64,000 nucleotides of DNA from Acetobacterium sp965140355 (GTDB lineage: Bacteria; Bacillota; Clostridia; Eubacteriales; Eubacteriaceae): contig OZ223194.1 in assembly GCA_965140355.1 (NCBI GenBank), forward strand, positions 1,488,001 to 1,552,000, read 5' to 3'. The position numbers were made by a program, and so were the translations under genes. Below, one piece after another: positions 17,583 to 25,914 of this stretch. Each line of letters opens with the position of its first letter. Position 1 is the stretch's first letter. Under the pieces are notes generated by a model that had not been told where the DNA came from, ran no database searches, and saw nothing but the letters and a program-made list of their open reading frames with translations.

Positions 17583-18293
17583 ATGAAAACTGAAACAGGG
17601 ATTTTTGACCGGACCGAAAAACTTATTGGAAAATCTGGTTTAGAGATTCTTAAGAATGCCAGAGTAATCTTATTTGGGGTTGGCGGAGTAGGGTCTTTTG
17701 TGGCAGAAGCGTTAATCAGAAGTGGGGTTGGCTTTTTAACCATTGTCGATAAAGACGTGATTGATCCGACTAATTTGAATCGCCAGATTATGGCTAACGT
17801 AAAAACCGTCGGAATGAAAAAAGTAGACGTGATGGCCAGACGGCTGATGAGCATTAATCCACTTTCAATTGTACACCCCATGTATAAGTGTTACATGCCT
17901 GAAAATGCGCATGAGTTTCATCTTCAGGATTATGACTATGTTATTGATGCGGTAGATATGGTGACGGCAAAAATCGACTTGGTGGTTAGAAGTCAGGATA
18001 ACAAGGTACCGATTATCAGTTGTATGGGAACCGGAAATAAAATGGATGCCAGCCGTTTTAATATCACCGATATTTATGAAACCTCGGTATGTCCGCTGGC
18101 AAAAGTCATGCGCAAAGAATTGCGGGAACGCGGGATCAAGTCGCTCAAGGTTCTTTATTCAACGGAAGCGCCAATGATCCGTGAAAGCCCACCGGGGAGT
18201 ATTGCTTTTGTGCCATCAGTGGCAGGTCTTTTGATTGCCGGGGAAGTGGTTCGGGATCTTCTGGCGGCTAATAATACCGAGCATCATAACTGA
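17583..18293 (+). CDS. tcdA: tRNA threonylcarbamoyladenosine dehydratase (TcdA-like ThiF family)
   Basis: TcdA uses ATP to convert t6A37 in tRNA to its cyclic form. This 236-residue protein has the adenylating ThiF/MoeB/HesA fold. The nucleotide loop FGVGGVGSFVAEALIRSG is near residues 30-47, DPTNLNRQI with the conserved arginine is near 61-69, and TcdA-type segments CMGTGNKMD and CPLAKVMRKELRERG follow. It begins 2 bp after the argS stop, so the two genes are co-transcribed, a link that makes sense for tRNA metabolism. No ubiquitin-like partner is near, which argues against a ThiF or MoeB role. Confidence 0.88.
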   Translation: MKTETGIFDRTEKLIGKSGLEILKNARVILFGVGGVGSFVAEALIRSGVGFLTIVDKDVIDPTNLNRQIMANVKTVGMKKVDVMARRLMSINPLSIVHPMYKCYMPENAHEFHLQDYDYVIDAVDMVTAKIDLVVRSQDNKVPIISCMGTGNKMDASRFNITDIYETSVCPLAKVMRKELRERGIKSLKVLYSTEAPMIRESPPGSIAFVPSVAGLLIAGEVVRDLLAANNTEHHN

Positions 18294-18305
18294 GGCAGAT
18301 TTTGC

Positions 18306-18360
18306 GCCGTCAAATAAATAACTTAAAAATTTTCGAGTTATTTATTTGACGGCATTTTAT
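18306..18360 (+). terminator. Strong terminator after tcdA
   Basis: An 18-bp perfect stem (GCCGTCAAATAAATAACT and its complement, 18306-18353) is followed by ATTTTATTT. It ends the argS-tcdA transcript. Confidence 0.85.
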
Positions 18361-18410
18361 TTATGTTATACTTTTATTGAGCATTGATTTTGAAATAAGG
18401 AGGGAAAACC

Positions 18411-18725
18411 ATGAAAAAAAACTGTATTGAAGCAGACCTATTTTGTGTCAATTGTGAGAGCGAAACAACTCATGAAATTGAATATAAGGATGAACAGATT
18501 TACCGAATTACTTGTGAAAGCTGTGGCATTCAAGTCCAGATCAATCCAGAATTTGTAAATAAACATTTTAAGGAAGAGTTCATCAAACGTATTTTCACCA
18601 AACCGGTTCGAATGACAGAAGAAATGGAGGCGGATTTAAGTTTGTTTTTAAAATCGCTACCCTCTCGAGTGATTTCGAAACCTTATCGAGTTTACAAAGA
18701 ATATACTGAAAAAACGAAAGAGTAG
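18411..18725 (+). CDS. Small zinc-ribbon protein, unknown function
   Basis: This 104-residue protein has two CxxC pairs (C12/C15 and C35/C38) that would form a single zinc ribbon. A basic, helical tail with FIKRIFTKPVRMTEEM follows. Similar small proteins occur in clostridia, in some annotations under the uninformative name bh protein. I do not recognise a defined function. It has a strong AGGAGG ribosome site and its own position between a terminator and ispF. Confidence 0.75.
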   Translation: MKKNCIEADLFCVNCESETTHEIEYKDEQIYRITCESCGIQVQINPEFVNKHFKEEFIKRIFTKPVRMTEEMEADLSLFLKSLPSRVISKPYRVYKEYTEKTKE

Positions 18726-18909
18726 ATTTGAATTAAAAGATTAAATATCACGGCATACTTTTGCATATGAAAAAGTATTAAGCAACCAAGATAAAATTAA
18801 TATTAGCGCTTGAAAAGCGCAATACATTTATGGTGAGATTAAAAAAATTCTGTACAAATGGCGTAAATTATGGTTAAATCTACTTGTAAAAGTGGCTGGA
18901 AGGAGTAAG

Positions 18910-19398
18910 ATGATACGGATAGGAATAGGCTACGATGTCCATCGTTTAGTCGAAAATCGCGCCCTCATTTTAGGCGGTGTAAAAATAGATCATCCTTTGG
19001 GTCTCCTCGGACATTCAGACGCCGATGTTTTGGTTCATGCAATTATGGATGCGTTGTTAGGGGCGTTGGCGTTAGGGGATATCGGTCAACATTTTCCCGA
19101 TACCGATGTTGCTTACAAAGATTGTGATAGCCTGGTGCTGTTAAAAAAAGTCGGAGAGCTGGTGGCAAATAAAGGGTATCGAATCAATAATATTGATTCA
19201 ACAATCATTGCCCAGGCACCAAAACTGAAACCCTATATTGAAACAATGGTGGAAAATATTGGCAAAACGTTGGCTTTAAATGCTGAGTGCGTCAGTGTGA
19301 AAGCGACAACCGAGGAAGGACTAGGTTTTACCGGGAATGAACAGGGGATTGCGGCTAACGCGGTAGTGAGTCTTTTGAAAGGAGAAATAATAAGATGA
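18910..19398 (+). CDS. ispF: 2-C-methyl-D-erythritol 2,4-cyclodiphosphate synthase
   Basis: IspF performs the cyclisation step of the MEP isoprenoid pathway, releasing CMP. The 162-residue sequence has the zinc ligands in GIGYDVHRL (residues ~5-13) and the active-site GHSDADVLVHAIMDALLGA near 38-56. It also has DIGQHFPDTD near 60-69 and the C-terminal KATTEEGLGFTGNEQGIAA. The frame is open from 18892, but the ATG at 18910 directly follows AAGGAGTAAG. The gene overlaps the next one by 4 bp (ATGA), which indicates translational coupling. Confidence 0.96.
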   Translation: MIRIGIGYDVHRLVENRALILGGVKIDHPLGLLGHSDADVLVHAIMDALLGALALGDIGQHFPDTDVAYKDCDSLVLLKKVGELVANKGYRINNIDSTIIAQAPKLKPYIETMVENIGKTLALNAECVSVKATTEEGLGFTGNEQGIAANAVVSLLKGEIIR

Positions 19399-20084
19399 TT
19401 GGGATTATTGCAGCCATGGACAGCGAGGTGCAGGATATTAAGTCGGCAATGGAGGATGGGATTAAAATCCATCATGGGGGAATGACTTTTTATAAAGGAA
19501 AACTAAAAAATAAAGAAGTTGTTGCAGTTAAAAGTGGCATTGGAAAAGTTAATGCCGCCATATGTGCGCAAATTCTCATTGACATTTTTAAAGTAACAAC
19601 GATTATCCATGTCGGTGTGGCCGGGGCGATTCATCCGGAGCTCGAAATTGGTGACATCGTTATTTCCGCAGAGAGCTGTCAATATGATATGGATGCCAGT
19701 GCTTTTGGGCATCCGCGTGGGGAGATTCCAAACATGGATATTACTTTTTTTAAAGCTGATCCAACGTTGATTGAATTGGCGACTGCGGCGGCTGAAAAAC
19801 TGAATATTTCTTTTCGGATCGGGCGAGTTTTAACTGCCGATTTAGGAGTAAATTCAAATGAGCTCAAGCAGGAATTGCGGAAAGAATTTGACGGCCTTTG
19901 TGTGGAAATGGAAGGCGCCGCAGTTGGGCAAGTGGCGATGTTAAATCAGATTCCCTATGTGGTGATTCGTTCCATCTCTGATAAGGCAGATTCCAATATG
20001 GCGGAAGACTATCAAAAAAATTTGGCGGCATCCATTAAACATGGGGTTGAGATGGTGCTCAATATGGTTCAGGAAGTTGCCTAG
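19395..20084 (+). CDS. mtnN: 5'-methylthioadenosine/S-adenosylhomocysteine nucleosidase
   Basis: The enzyme cleaves adenine from methylthioadenosine, S-adenosylhomocysteine and 5'-deoxyadenosine, relieving product inhibition of SAM enzymes. The 229-residue length is typical. Key residues are visible: the glutamate in GIIAAMDSEVQDI (residue ~11), the CVEMEGAAVGQVA ribose-binding stretch near 171-183 and the catalytic aspartate in RSISDKAD near 194-201. It is coupled to ispF by a 4-bp overlap and followed after 2 bp by alr. Confidence 0.94.
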   Translation: MIGIIAAMDSEVQDIKSAMEDGIKIHHGGMTFYKGKLKNKEVVAVKSGIGKVNAAICAQILIDIFKVTTIIHVGVAGAIHPELEIGDIVISAESCQYDMDASAFGHPRGEIPNMDITFFKADPTLIELATAAAEKLNISFRIGRVLTADLGVNSNELKQELRKEFDGLCVEMEGAAVGQVAMLNQIPYVVIRSISDKADSNMAEDYQKNLAASIKHGVEMVLNMVQEVA

Positions 20085-20086
20085 TT

Positions 20087-21274
20087 ATGGAAGAACTGAC
20101 ACTTCGCCCAACTTGGGCGGAAATTGACTTAGATGCGCTGACAAACAATTATGAAGAAATCCGAAGAATTGTCGGTCCAAACGTTAAAATTTTGGGAGTC
20201 GTCAAGGCAGATGCCTATGGTCATGGTAGTTTGGAGTGTGCCCGAACGTTATGTCGTGCCGGCGCTGATATGCTGGCAGTAGCTTTTATTGATGAAGCGA
20301 TTGCGTTAAGGCAAGGCGGGATTACGGAACAAATCTTGTTGTTGGGTTATACCGCTAAAGAACATATTCCAGATCTGATTCGCTGGGATGTTATTCCTGG
20401 GGTTTACCAGATGGATTTTGCGATCGCATTGTCAGACTATTGCCAAGAAACGGGAACGCACCATCCAATTCATGTTAAACTGGATACCGGGATGGGGCGA
20501 ATCGGTATTGATTGGGCATACGCTTCAGAAGATATCAGAAGGATGAATGAACTGCCAGGGATTGAACTTCAAGGTTTATACAGTCATTTTTCGACAGCCG
20601 ATGCGACAGACAAAAGCTATACTAAAAAACAGCTCCACCGCTTCAAACAAGTGATTTCGGAATTGCAGGGAATCAATATTGAGATTCCCATTAAACACAT
20701 TGCCAACAGTGCGGCAATTTTTGATGTTGATGTGGAAGGCGTTCATTTTGATATGGTTCGTCCCGGGATTATCCTTTATGGCCTGTATCCGTCGGCTGAA
20801 GTAGACCGCACCAAAATAGATTTAAAACCGGTGATGACGCTTAAATCCACCATTGTCCACTTGAAGACAATTCATCCCGGTGATTCGTTAAGTTATGGCA
20901 ATCGTTTTGTGGCCAAAACGGATCGACTCATTGGGACCTTGCCAATTGGTTATGCCGATGGATTTACCCGAATGCTTAACGGAAAAGCGACTATCTGGCA
21001 TGAGGGGCAACAGGCACCGATTGTTGGCAGTATTTGTATGGATCAATGTATGACTGATCTAACCGATTTAAAAGCAGTTTCGCTTTATGATGAGGTGGAA
21101 ATTTTCGGCAACAATATTTCAGCTGATGTTTTAGCAGATAGCCTGGGAACAATAAATTACGAAATAACCTGTATGGTAAACAAACGGGTGCCTCGGGTTT
21201 ATCTTAAAGATGGCCACCAGCAGTCTGTTCGCCGGGATATTTTAGATCATAATATTAACAACGAGCATTATTAA
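20087..21274 (+). CDS. alr: Alanine racemase
   Basis: This PLP enzyme makes D-alanine for the cell wall. The 395-residue sequence shows the PLP-lysine motif ILGVVKADAYGHG near residues 34-46. The TIM-barrel strands include KLDTGMGRIGI near 137, and the C-terminal domain contains LSYGNRFVAK near 271 with the catalytic tyrosine of the opposing subunit. SICMDQCMTDLT is near 312. It starts 2 bp after mtnN, so ispF, mtnN and alr form one tight operon. The product is the substrate of the Ddl encoded upstream. Confidence 0.95.
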   Translation: MEELTLRPTWAEIDLDALTNNYEEIRRIVGPNVKILGVVKADAYGHGSLECARTLCRAGADMLAVAFIDEAIALRQGGITEQILLLGYTAKEHIPDLIRWDVIPGVYQMDFAIALSDYCQETGTHHPIHVKLDTGMGRIGIDWAYASEDIRRMNELPGIELQGLYSHFSTADATDKSYTKKQLHRFKQVISELQGINIEIPIKHIANSAAIFDVDVEGVHFDMVRPGIILYGLYPSAEVDRTKIDLKPVMTLKSTIVHLKTIHPGDSLSYGNRFVAKTDRLIGTLPIGYADGFTRMLNGKATIWHEGQQAPIVGSICMDQCMTDLTDLKAVSLYDEVEIFGNNISADVLADSLGTINYEITCMVNKRVPRVYLKDGHQQSVRRDILDHNINNEHY

Positions 21275-21345
21275 TTAAAATTGCGAAACGAAAGCGACAT
21301 GATTTTTCGCGACTACCCATGATTATTAAAGATAAGGAGAATTAA

Positions 21346-22155
21346 ATGGCATTTTTAGATGAAACCGCTAAGGAAATTCGTAAGGATATTGTAAAGATGG
21401 TTGGTAAAGCAAGTTCTGGTCATCCCGGAGGTTCTTTATCTTCAGTAGAGATTTTAACCCTGCTTTATTTTGAACAAATGAAGGTGGATGAAAAAAATCC
21501 CAAGGATGACAGCCGTGATCGCTTTGTGTTGTCAAAAGGCCATGCGGCGCCGGTCCTTTATGCGACCTTGGCTCAAAAAGGTTTTTTTGCCAAAGCTGAA
21601 TTAGAAAACTTAAGACAATTAGGTTCGATGCTCCAAGGACATCCGGACATGAAAAAAGTTCCTGGCGTTGATATGTCAACTGGTTCATTGGGACAGGGAA
21701 TCTCGGCGGCAGTGGGGATGGCTCTGGCCGGAAAAATGGATGATAAAGCCCATAAAGTATATGCTTTATTGGGAGATGGCGAATTGCAGGAAGGGCTTGT
21801 GTGGGAAGCGGTGATGGCAGCAAGTCATTATCGGCTTAACAACTTAATTGCCTTTGTAGATAATAATAATCTTCAGATCGATGGGGCAATTTGTGATGTG
21901 ATGTCGCCTTTCCCGATTGATGACAAATTTTCAGCTTTTGGCTGGAATGTGATTACGGTGGAGGATGGTCATAGCTTTGATGAATTAAGAATAGCGGTAG
22001 AAGCGGCAAAAAAATCAGAAGCTCGACCAACGGTTATCATTTGTAAAACGGTTAAGGGAAAATGTGTCTCTTTTATGGAAAATAATGCTGGATGGCATGG
22101 AAAAGGGCCGAATGCAGAAGAAGTAAAACAAGCATTGGCAGAATTGGAGGCATAA
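21346..22155 (+). CDS. Transketolase, N-terminal (TPP-binding) subunit
   Basis: This is the first half of a split transketolase of the pentose phosphate pathway. The 269 residues hold the pyrophosphate domain: SGHPGGSLSSVEIL near residue 24, the LSKGHAAPVLYA histidine region near 63, and the TPP/metal motif GDGELQEGLVWEAVMAA near 144 ending in DNNNLQIDG. The C-terminal half is encoded immediately downstream, as in many Firmicutes and archaea. The ribosome site is AAGGAGAATTAA. Confidence 0.95.
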   Translation: MAFLDETAKEIRKDIVKMVGKASSGHPGGSLSSVEILTLLYFEQMKVDEKNPKDDSRDRFVLSKGHAAPVLYATLAQKGFFAKAELENLRQLGSMLQGHPDMKKVPGVDMSTGSLGQGISAAVGMALAGKMDDKAHKVYALLGDGELQEGLVWEAVMAASHYRLNNLIAFVDNNNLQIDGAICDVMSPFPIDDKFSAFGWNVITVEDGHSFDELRIAVEAAKKSEARPTVIICKTVKGKCVSFMENNAGWHGKGPNAEEVKQALAELEA

Positions 22156-22157
22156 TC

Positions 22158-23096
22158 ATGACAGCTAAAAAATCAACTCGACAAGCATATGGTGAATACT
22201 TGGTTAAACTTGGTGAAAAATATGATAATCTCGTTGTTCTGGATGCCGATCTTTCCGGGGCAACAAAAACAAATATCTTTAAAAAAGCCTGTCCCGAACG
22301 TCATTTTAATGTGGGGATCGCTGAAGCGAACCTGATGGGAATATCAGCGGGGTTGGCGACGGCCGGTAAGATTCCTTTTGCCAGCACTTTTGCGATTTTT
22401 GGAGCGGGGCGAGCGTATGAAATTATTCGTAACAGTATTTGTTATCCTCAATTGAATGTTAAAATTGCTTTAACCCATGCGGGAATTTCAGTGGGTGAAG
22501 ATGGGGGTTCACACCAATCGATCGAAGATATTGCGTTGATGCGGGTATTGCCGAATATGACGGTTTTATCACCGGCAGATGCGGTGGAAACCGAAAAAAT
22601 GATGGATGCGGCGATGGCAATTGATGGCCCGGTTTATATCCGCTTGGGTCGAAGTGATGTTCCGGTTCTATTTGATGATGACTATCAATTTGAAGTGGGC
22701 AAAGCGGGGCTGTTAAAAGATGGTCAAGATGTTACCGTTATCGCAACTGGTTTGATGGTCGCATCAGCTTTGGAAGCGGCAAAGCTTTTAGAAACCGAAG
22801 GCATTTCGACCAGAGTGCTGAATATGGGTTCCATTAAACCGATTGATGTGGCTGCAATTGAGGCGGCTGCCAATAAAACCGGTGCGATTGTCACCGCTGA
22901 AGAACATAGTATTATCGGTGGTCTTGGCGGAGCAGTTGCGGAGGTTTTAGGCGAAGTTGCTCCGGTGCCATTGGAACGAGTTGGCGTTAAAGATTTGTTT
23001 GGACAATCCGGTAAGGTGCCACCACTGATGGAAAAATACGGTTTAACGGCTAATGATATTGTAGCCGCAGCTAAAAAAGTTATCAAACGAAAATAA
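22158..23096 (+). CDS. Transketolase, C-terminal (pyrimidine-binding) subunit
   Basis: This is the partner half of the split transketolase, 312 residues long. FNVGIAEANLMGISAGLA near residues 49-66 contains the catalytic glutamate that activates TPP. FASTFAIFGAGRAYEI and GISVGEDGGSHQSIEDIALMR follow, and the C-terminal transketolase domain runs from about 190. The frame is open upstream to 22092, but the ATG at 22158 follows a GGAGG and lies only 2 bp after the first subunit's stop. The second subunit is therefore co-translated with the first. Confidence 0.95.
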   Translation: MTAKKSTRQAYGEYLVKLGEKYDNLVVLDADLSGATKTNIFKKACPERHFNVGIAEANLMGISAGLATAGKIPFASTFAIFGAGRAYEIIRNSICYPQLNVKIALTHAGISVGEDGGSHQSIEDIALMRVLPNMTVLSPADAVETEKMMDAAMAIDGPVYIRLGRSDVPVLFDDDYQFEVGKAGLLKDGQDVTVIATGLMVASALEAAKLLETEGISTRVLNMGSIKPIDVAAIEAAANKTGAIVTAEEHSIIGGLGGAVAEVLGEVAPVPLERVGVKDLFGQSGKVPPLMEKYGLTANDIVAAAKKVIKRK

Positions 23097-23126
23097 TTAA
23101 TGGTTTTAATAAAGTCAGCAAAGAAA

Positions 23127-23155
23127 CAGAGCCTTAGCAGGTTCTGTTTTTTTTA
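23127..23155 (+). terminator. Terminator after the transketolase genes
   Basis: Arms ACAGAGCC and GGTTCTGT with a 6-nt loop are followed by a run of eight T. Confidence 0.8.
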
Positions 23156-23322
23156 AAAGAAAAATGCATTTAATATTGATTGACATGACGTTTAAGCGTA
23201 TGATAAAACAAAATGGTTCAATATTAAAAAACGATGATTAGAAAATAGAACGCGAAATTGAACCAGAAGGCTATCATTTCTGGTGAGTATCAATAATATG
23301 ATAAAACTGAAGGAGAATTAAA

Positions 23323-23922
23323 ATGGCGAAAGATTTTAAAAAAGTCATGGAAGATCGTAGTTCAATTTACGGAATATGTAATGAAAGTATGATTTCAGAT
23401 GAAGAGATCCTCAATATAATAAAAAATACAACAAAACATATACCATCAGCGTTTAACTGTCAAAGTCAACGTGTAGCCGTATTATTTGGCGAGAAACACC
23501 TGCAATTTTGGGGAATCGTGATGGAAACCTTGAGAAGTATTATTCCAGCCGAAGATTTTCGGCCAACTGAAAAAAAGATCAGTGGTTTTGCAGCCGGTTA
23601 TGGAACAGTTCTGTTTTTTGATGATCATGCAGTTACGAAAGGGCTGATGGAACGGTTTGCACCATACCGGGATAATTTTCCGATTTGGGCGGAACAGTCC
23701 AACGGGATGCTGCAATTTGCAATCTGGGCGCAATTAGAAGCCGAAGGTTTAGGAGCAAACCTTCAACATTACAATCCCATCATTGATGAGGAAGTTAAGG
23801 CTACTTTTATTATTCCATCATCATGGCGATTAATTGCCCAAATGCCGTTTGGGAATCCCACTGAAGAACCAATCAAAAAAGAATTTGTTCCCATTGAAAA
23901 ACGGGTTATTGTGATCGAATGA
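23323..23922 (+). CDS. Nitroreductase family protein (Frm2/Hbn1-like)
   Basis: This 199-residue flavoprotein of the nitroreductase fold resembles the fungal Frm2/Hbn1 and bacterial oxygen-insensitive branch. It has the N-terminal DRSSIYGIC motif near residues 11-19, HIPSAFNCQSQRVAVL near 39-54 for FMN contact, and QSNGMLQFAIWAQLEAEGLGANLQH near 127-151. Such enzymes use NAD(P)H to reduce nitro or quinone compounds, and the physiological substrate is unknown. The gene has a good AAGGAG ribosome site and is closed by a bidirectional terminator, so it is monocistronic. Confidence 0.88.
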   Translation: MAKDFKKVMEDRSSIYGICNESMISDEEILNIIKNTTKHIPSAFNCQSQRVAVLFGEKHLQFWGIVMETLRSIIPAEDFRPTEKKISGFAAGYGTVLFFDDHAVTKGLMERFAPYRDNFPIWAEQSNGMLQFAIWAQLEAEGLGANLQHYNPIIDEEVKATFIIPSSWRLIAQMPFGNPTEEPIKKEFVPIEKRVIVIE

Positions 23923-23938
23923 GATGTAAATTACGCTT

Positions 23939-23978
23939 AAACCAAAAACCACGAAGACTCTTCGTGGTTTTTGGTTTT
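23939..23978. terminator. Bidirectional terminator between convergent genes
   Basis: A perfect 17-bp stem (23939-23955 with 23961-23977) has A-rich and T-rich flanks on both sides. It ends both the nitroreductase gene and the opposing GTPase gene. Confidence 0.88.
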
Positions 23979-23984
23979 ATATCC

Positions 23985-24446
23985 TTAATTATCAAATAAA
24001 ACGTAGTTATGAATGACCGATTTTAGCGCATCAATGCCTTCGCCTGACAGTGCCGAGACTGGAAAAATCTGCTTCGGATGAATGCCCGCGTAGGTTAAAT
24101 AGCGTTGGCTGCGCTTAAGGTTGCTATGTTTGTGATCGATTTTAGTGATCACCCCAATGACCGGTGAATTGTAGGTGCAGACAAAATTTGGCGGGATCGA
24201 ATTCTGATGATCAGTGCTGGAATTAATGAGTAAGATCAAGCCGGAATCACAGGTGACATTAATAGCCTGAGGCCGGAAACAGGGCAATTCAACAAATTCT
24301 CCGGGGGTATCAATAAAATGATCAGTATAATTAATTTGCTGGGTTTTTCCATAATGAATTAATTCTGCCGTCAGTTTTTGCAGCAAGGTGGTTTTGCCGC
24401 TACCAATTCGTCCAATCAAGGCAATCCGGTTTCTGTTATTAGCCAT
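23985..24446 (-). CDS. EutP/PduV-like small GTPase
   Basis: This is a 153-residue Ras-like P-loop protein of the EutP/PduV type. The Walker A GRIGSGKTTLLQKL is near residues 12-25, and YTDHFIDTPGEFVELP near 44-59 contains the switch II DTPGE. ITKIDHKH near 104-111 is the base-recognition motif (NKxD replaced by TKID), and FPVSALSGEGIDALKSV is near 132-148. EutP and PduV proteins belong to B12-dependent ethanolamine and propanediol microcompartment systems, but none of those genes is in the window. The ATG at 24446 has an AGGAGG site; a frame opens earlier at 24482. The gene lies downstream of a cobalamin riboswitch and upstream of a terminator, so it appears to be that riboswitch's only target. 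Confidence 0.85.
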   Translation of the reverse strand: MANNRNRIALIGRIGSGKTTLLQKLTAELIHYGKTQQINYTDHFIDTPGEFVELPCFRPQAINVTCDSGLILLINSSTDHQNSIPPNFVCTYNSPVIGVITKIDHKHSNLKRSQRYLTYAGIHPKQIFPVSALSGEGIDALKSVIHNYVLFDN

Positions 24447-24549
24447 AAAAATCCTCCTGAAAGAAGATAGAATTAGCTGCAAAAATGATCGAACGAACAG
24501 AGAAATTCAGTTTTCACCGCTATGCCATCTTCCGTGACACGGTTTTATA

Positions 24550-24697
24550 CTTGGCAGGTCTTCTGACTTGAAAAGCAAAAACGAACGTCTTCCCGGAATG
24601 ATCCAGTGACCTATGTTCGTTTGATTATTTTTCTCACAGCGGCGGGACCATGCAGGATTTAAACCTGACTTCCCTATTAAGCATCATGCACCAAAGT
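24550..24697 (-). promoter_or_regulatory. Cobalamin riboswitch
   Basis: Read on the minus strand, the conserved cobalamin aptamer elements appear in order: GGTGCATGATGC near 24692-24681, AGGGAAGTCAGG near 24676-24665, the B12-box-like GTCCCGCCGCTGTGAG near 24649-24634, GTCACTGG near 24612-24605, TTCCGGGAAGACG near 24597-24585 and the closing AGACCTGCCA near 24563-24554. About 100 bp of possible expression platform separates it from the EutP-like GTPase start. The expected mode is repression when adenosyl- or other cobalamin is bound. Confidence 0.92.
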
Positions 24698-24958
24698 AAA
24701 TACCATATTATTTATAATTTGTAATCAAATAGTACAATCTTTGTTAATAATTTACAAGAGTAAAAATAGGAAAAGACAATAATTATCACTTGACCGTCTG
24801 AAAATGAGCCGGGCAAAATAAAGATCAAAAAGGAGCTGATAAATTTTTGTGGTTTTGATTTTTTAATAACAATCTCGGCTGATTTATGGTATATTCAAGT
24901 CATTCTAAATAAAAGATAAAAGAAATCAATGCTAGGCATTGACGGAGAGGAAAAACAA

Positions 24959-25882
24959 ATGAGATTAACCGAGGAACTATTAAAACAAGGAATCAGTGAA
25001 AAGCTGCTTGATGATATTAAATATTTCAGGCATTTTTATAAATTGGAAGCAAGTCTACAGGATCGAGTCCCCAGTACGGACAATGTTTTTTATGGTAAGG
25101 ATATTTGGTCGATGTGTATTACCGCAATTTTAGAGGGCGAAAATATTCTGCTTTCCGGACCGAAAGCGACTGGGAAAAATGTTTTGGCCGACAATATTTG
25201 TGAGTTGTTCAACCGCCCTCAATGGAATACCTCGTTTCATGTCAATACCGATAGTTCCAGCTTGATCGGGACCGATACCTTTATTGACAACGAAGTAAAA
25301 TTACGCCGGGGTTCGGTCTACGAATGCGCCATTAATGGCGGTTTTGGCGTTTTTGATGAAATTAATATGGCTAAAAATGATGCCCTGGTGGTTCTTCATT
25401 CGGCTTTGGATTATCGAAAAGTAATTGATGTACCTGGTTACGAAAAAATTAAACTGCATGATGCAACCCGTTTTATTGGAACCATGAATTATGAATATGC
25501 CGGGACTAAAGAACTTAATGAAGCTTTGGTATCGCGCTTTATGACTATTGATATTCCCCAGATTGAGGAAGAAACCCTGATGATTATCTTAAAAGAATAT
25601 TTTCCTGATGCCGACGAAGAAATTCTGCTGCAATTTGCCGGAATCTTTTTAGATCTTCAGGAAAAATCAAAAAACTCCGAAATTTCTACGAAATCTGTCG
25701 ATTTGCGAGGGGTTATTGGCAGTTTAAAAACCATTCGTCGGGGACTGAAACCGATGTTAGCGGTAAATATGGGTGTAGTGGGAAAAACCTTTGATCAATT
25801 CGAGAAAGAAATTGTGATGGATGTCATAAAGACGAGAATTAGAGAAAGCTGGGATGCAGCGGATGTATTTACCGGTCGCTAA
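24959..25882 (+). CDS. MoxR/NorQ-type AAA+ ATPase
   Basis: This 307-residue AAA+ ATPase has the Walker A LLSGPKATGKNVLAD near residues 63-77 and the Walker B GFGVFDEINMAKNDAL near 127-142. TMNYEYAGTKELNEALVSRF near 174-193 contains sensor and arginine-finger residues. It resembles the NorQ/CbbQ/CobS side of the MoxR group. These ATPases pair with VWA proteins to insert metal cofactors or remodel enzymes. Here the partner follows after 32 bp. A frame opens at 24929, but GGAGAGG before the ATG at 24959 decides the start. The gene is divergent from the B12-riboswitch-controlled GTPase. Confidence 0.87.
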   Translation: MRLTEELLKQGISEKLLDDIKYFRHFYKLEASLQDRVPSTDNVFYGKDIWSMCITAILEGENILLSGPKATGKNVLADNICELFNRPQWNTSFHVNTDSSSLIGTDTFIDNEVKLRRGSVYECAINGGFGVFDEINMAKNDALVVLHSALDYRKVIDVPGYEKIKLHDATRFIGTMNYEYAGTKELNEALVSRFMTIDIPQIEEETLMIILKEYFPDADEEILLQFAGIFLDLQEKSKNSEISTKSVDLRGVIGSLKTIRRGLKPMLAVNMGVVGKTFDQFEKEIVMDVIKTRIRESWDAADVFTGR

Positions 25883-25914
25883 AGCCGATCATTGATTGAA
25901 GGGAAGCGAATAAT

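Noticed and set aside
21368..21823. A 151-codon minus-strand frame
   Set aside because: It is fully inside the transketolase N-terminal gene, proline/leucine-rich and without a family match. It is a shadow frame.
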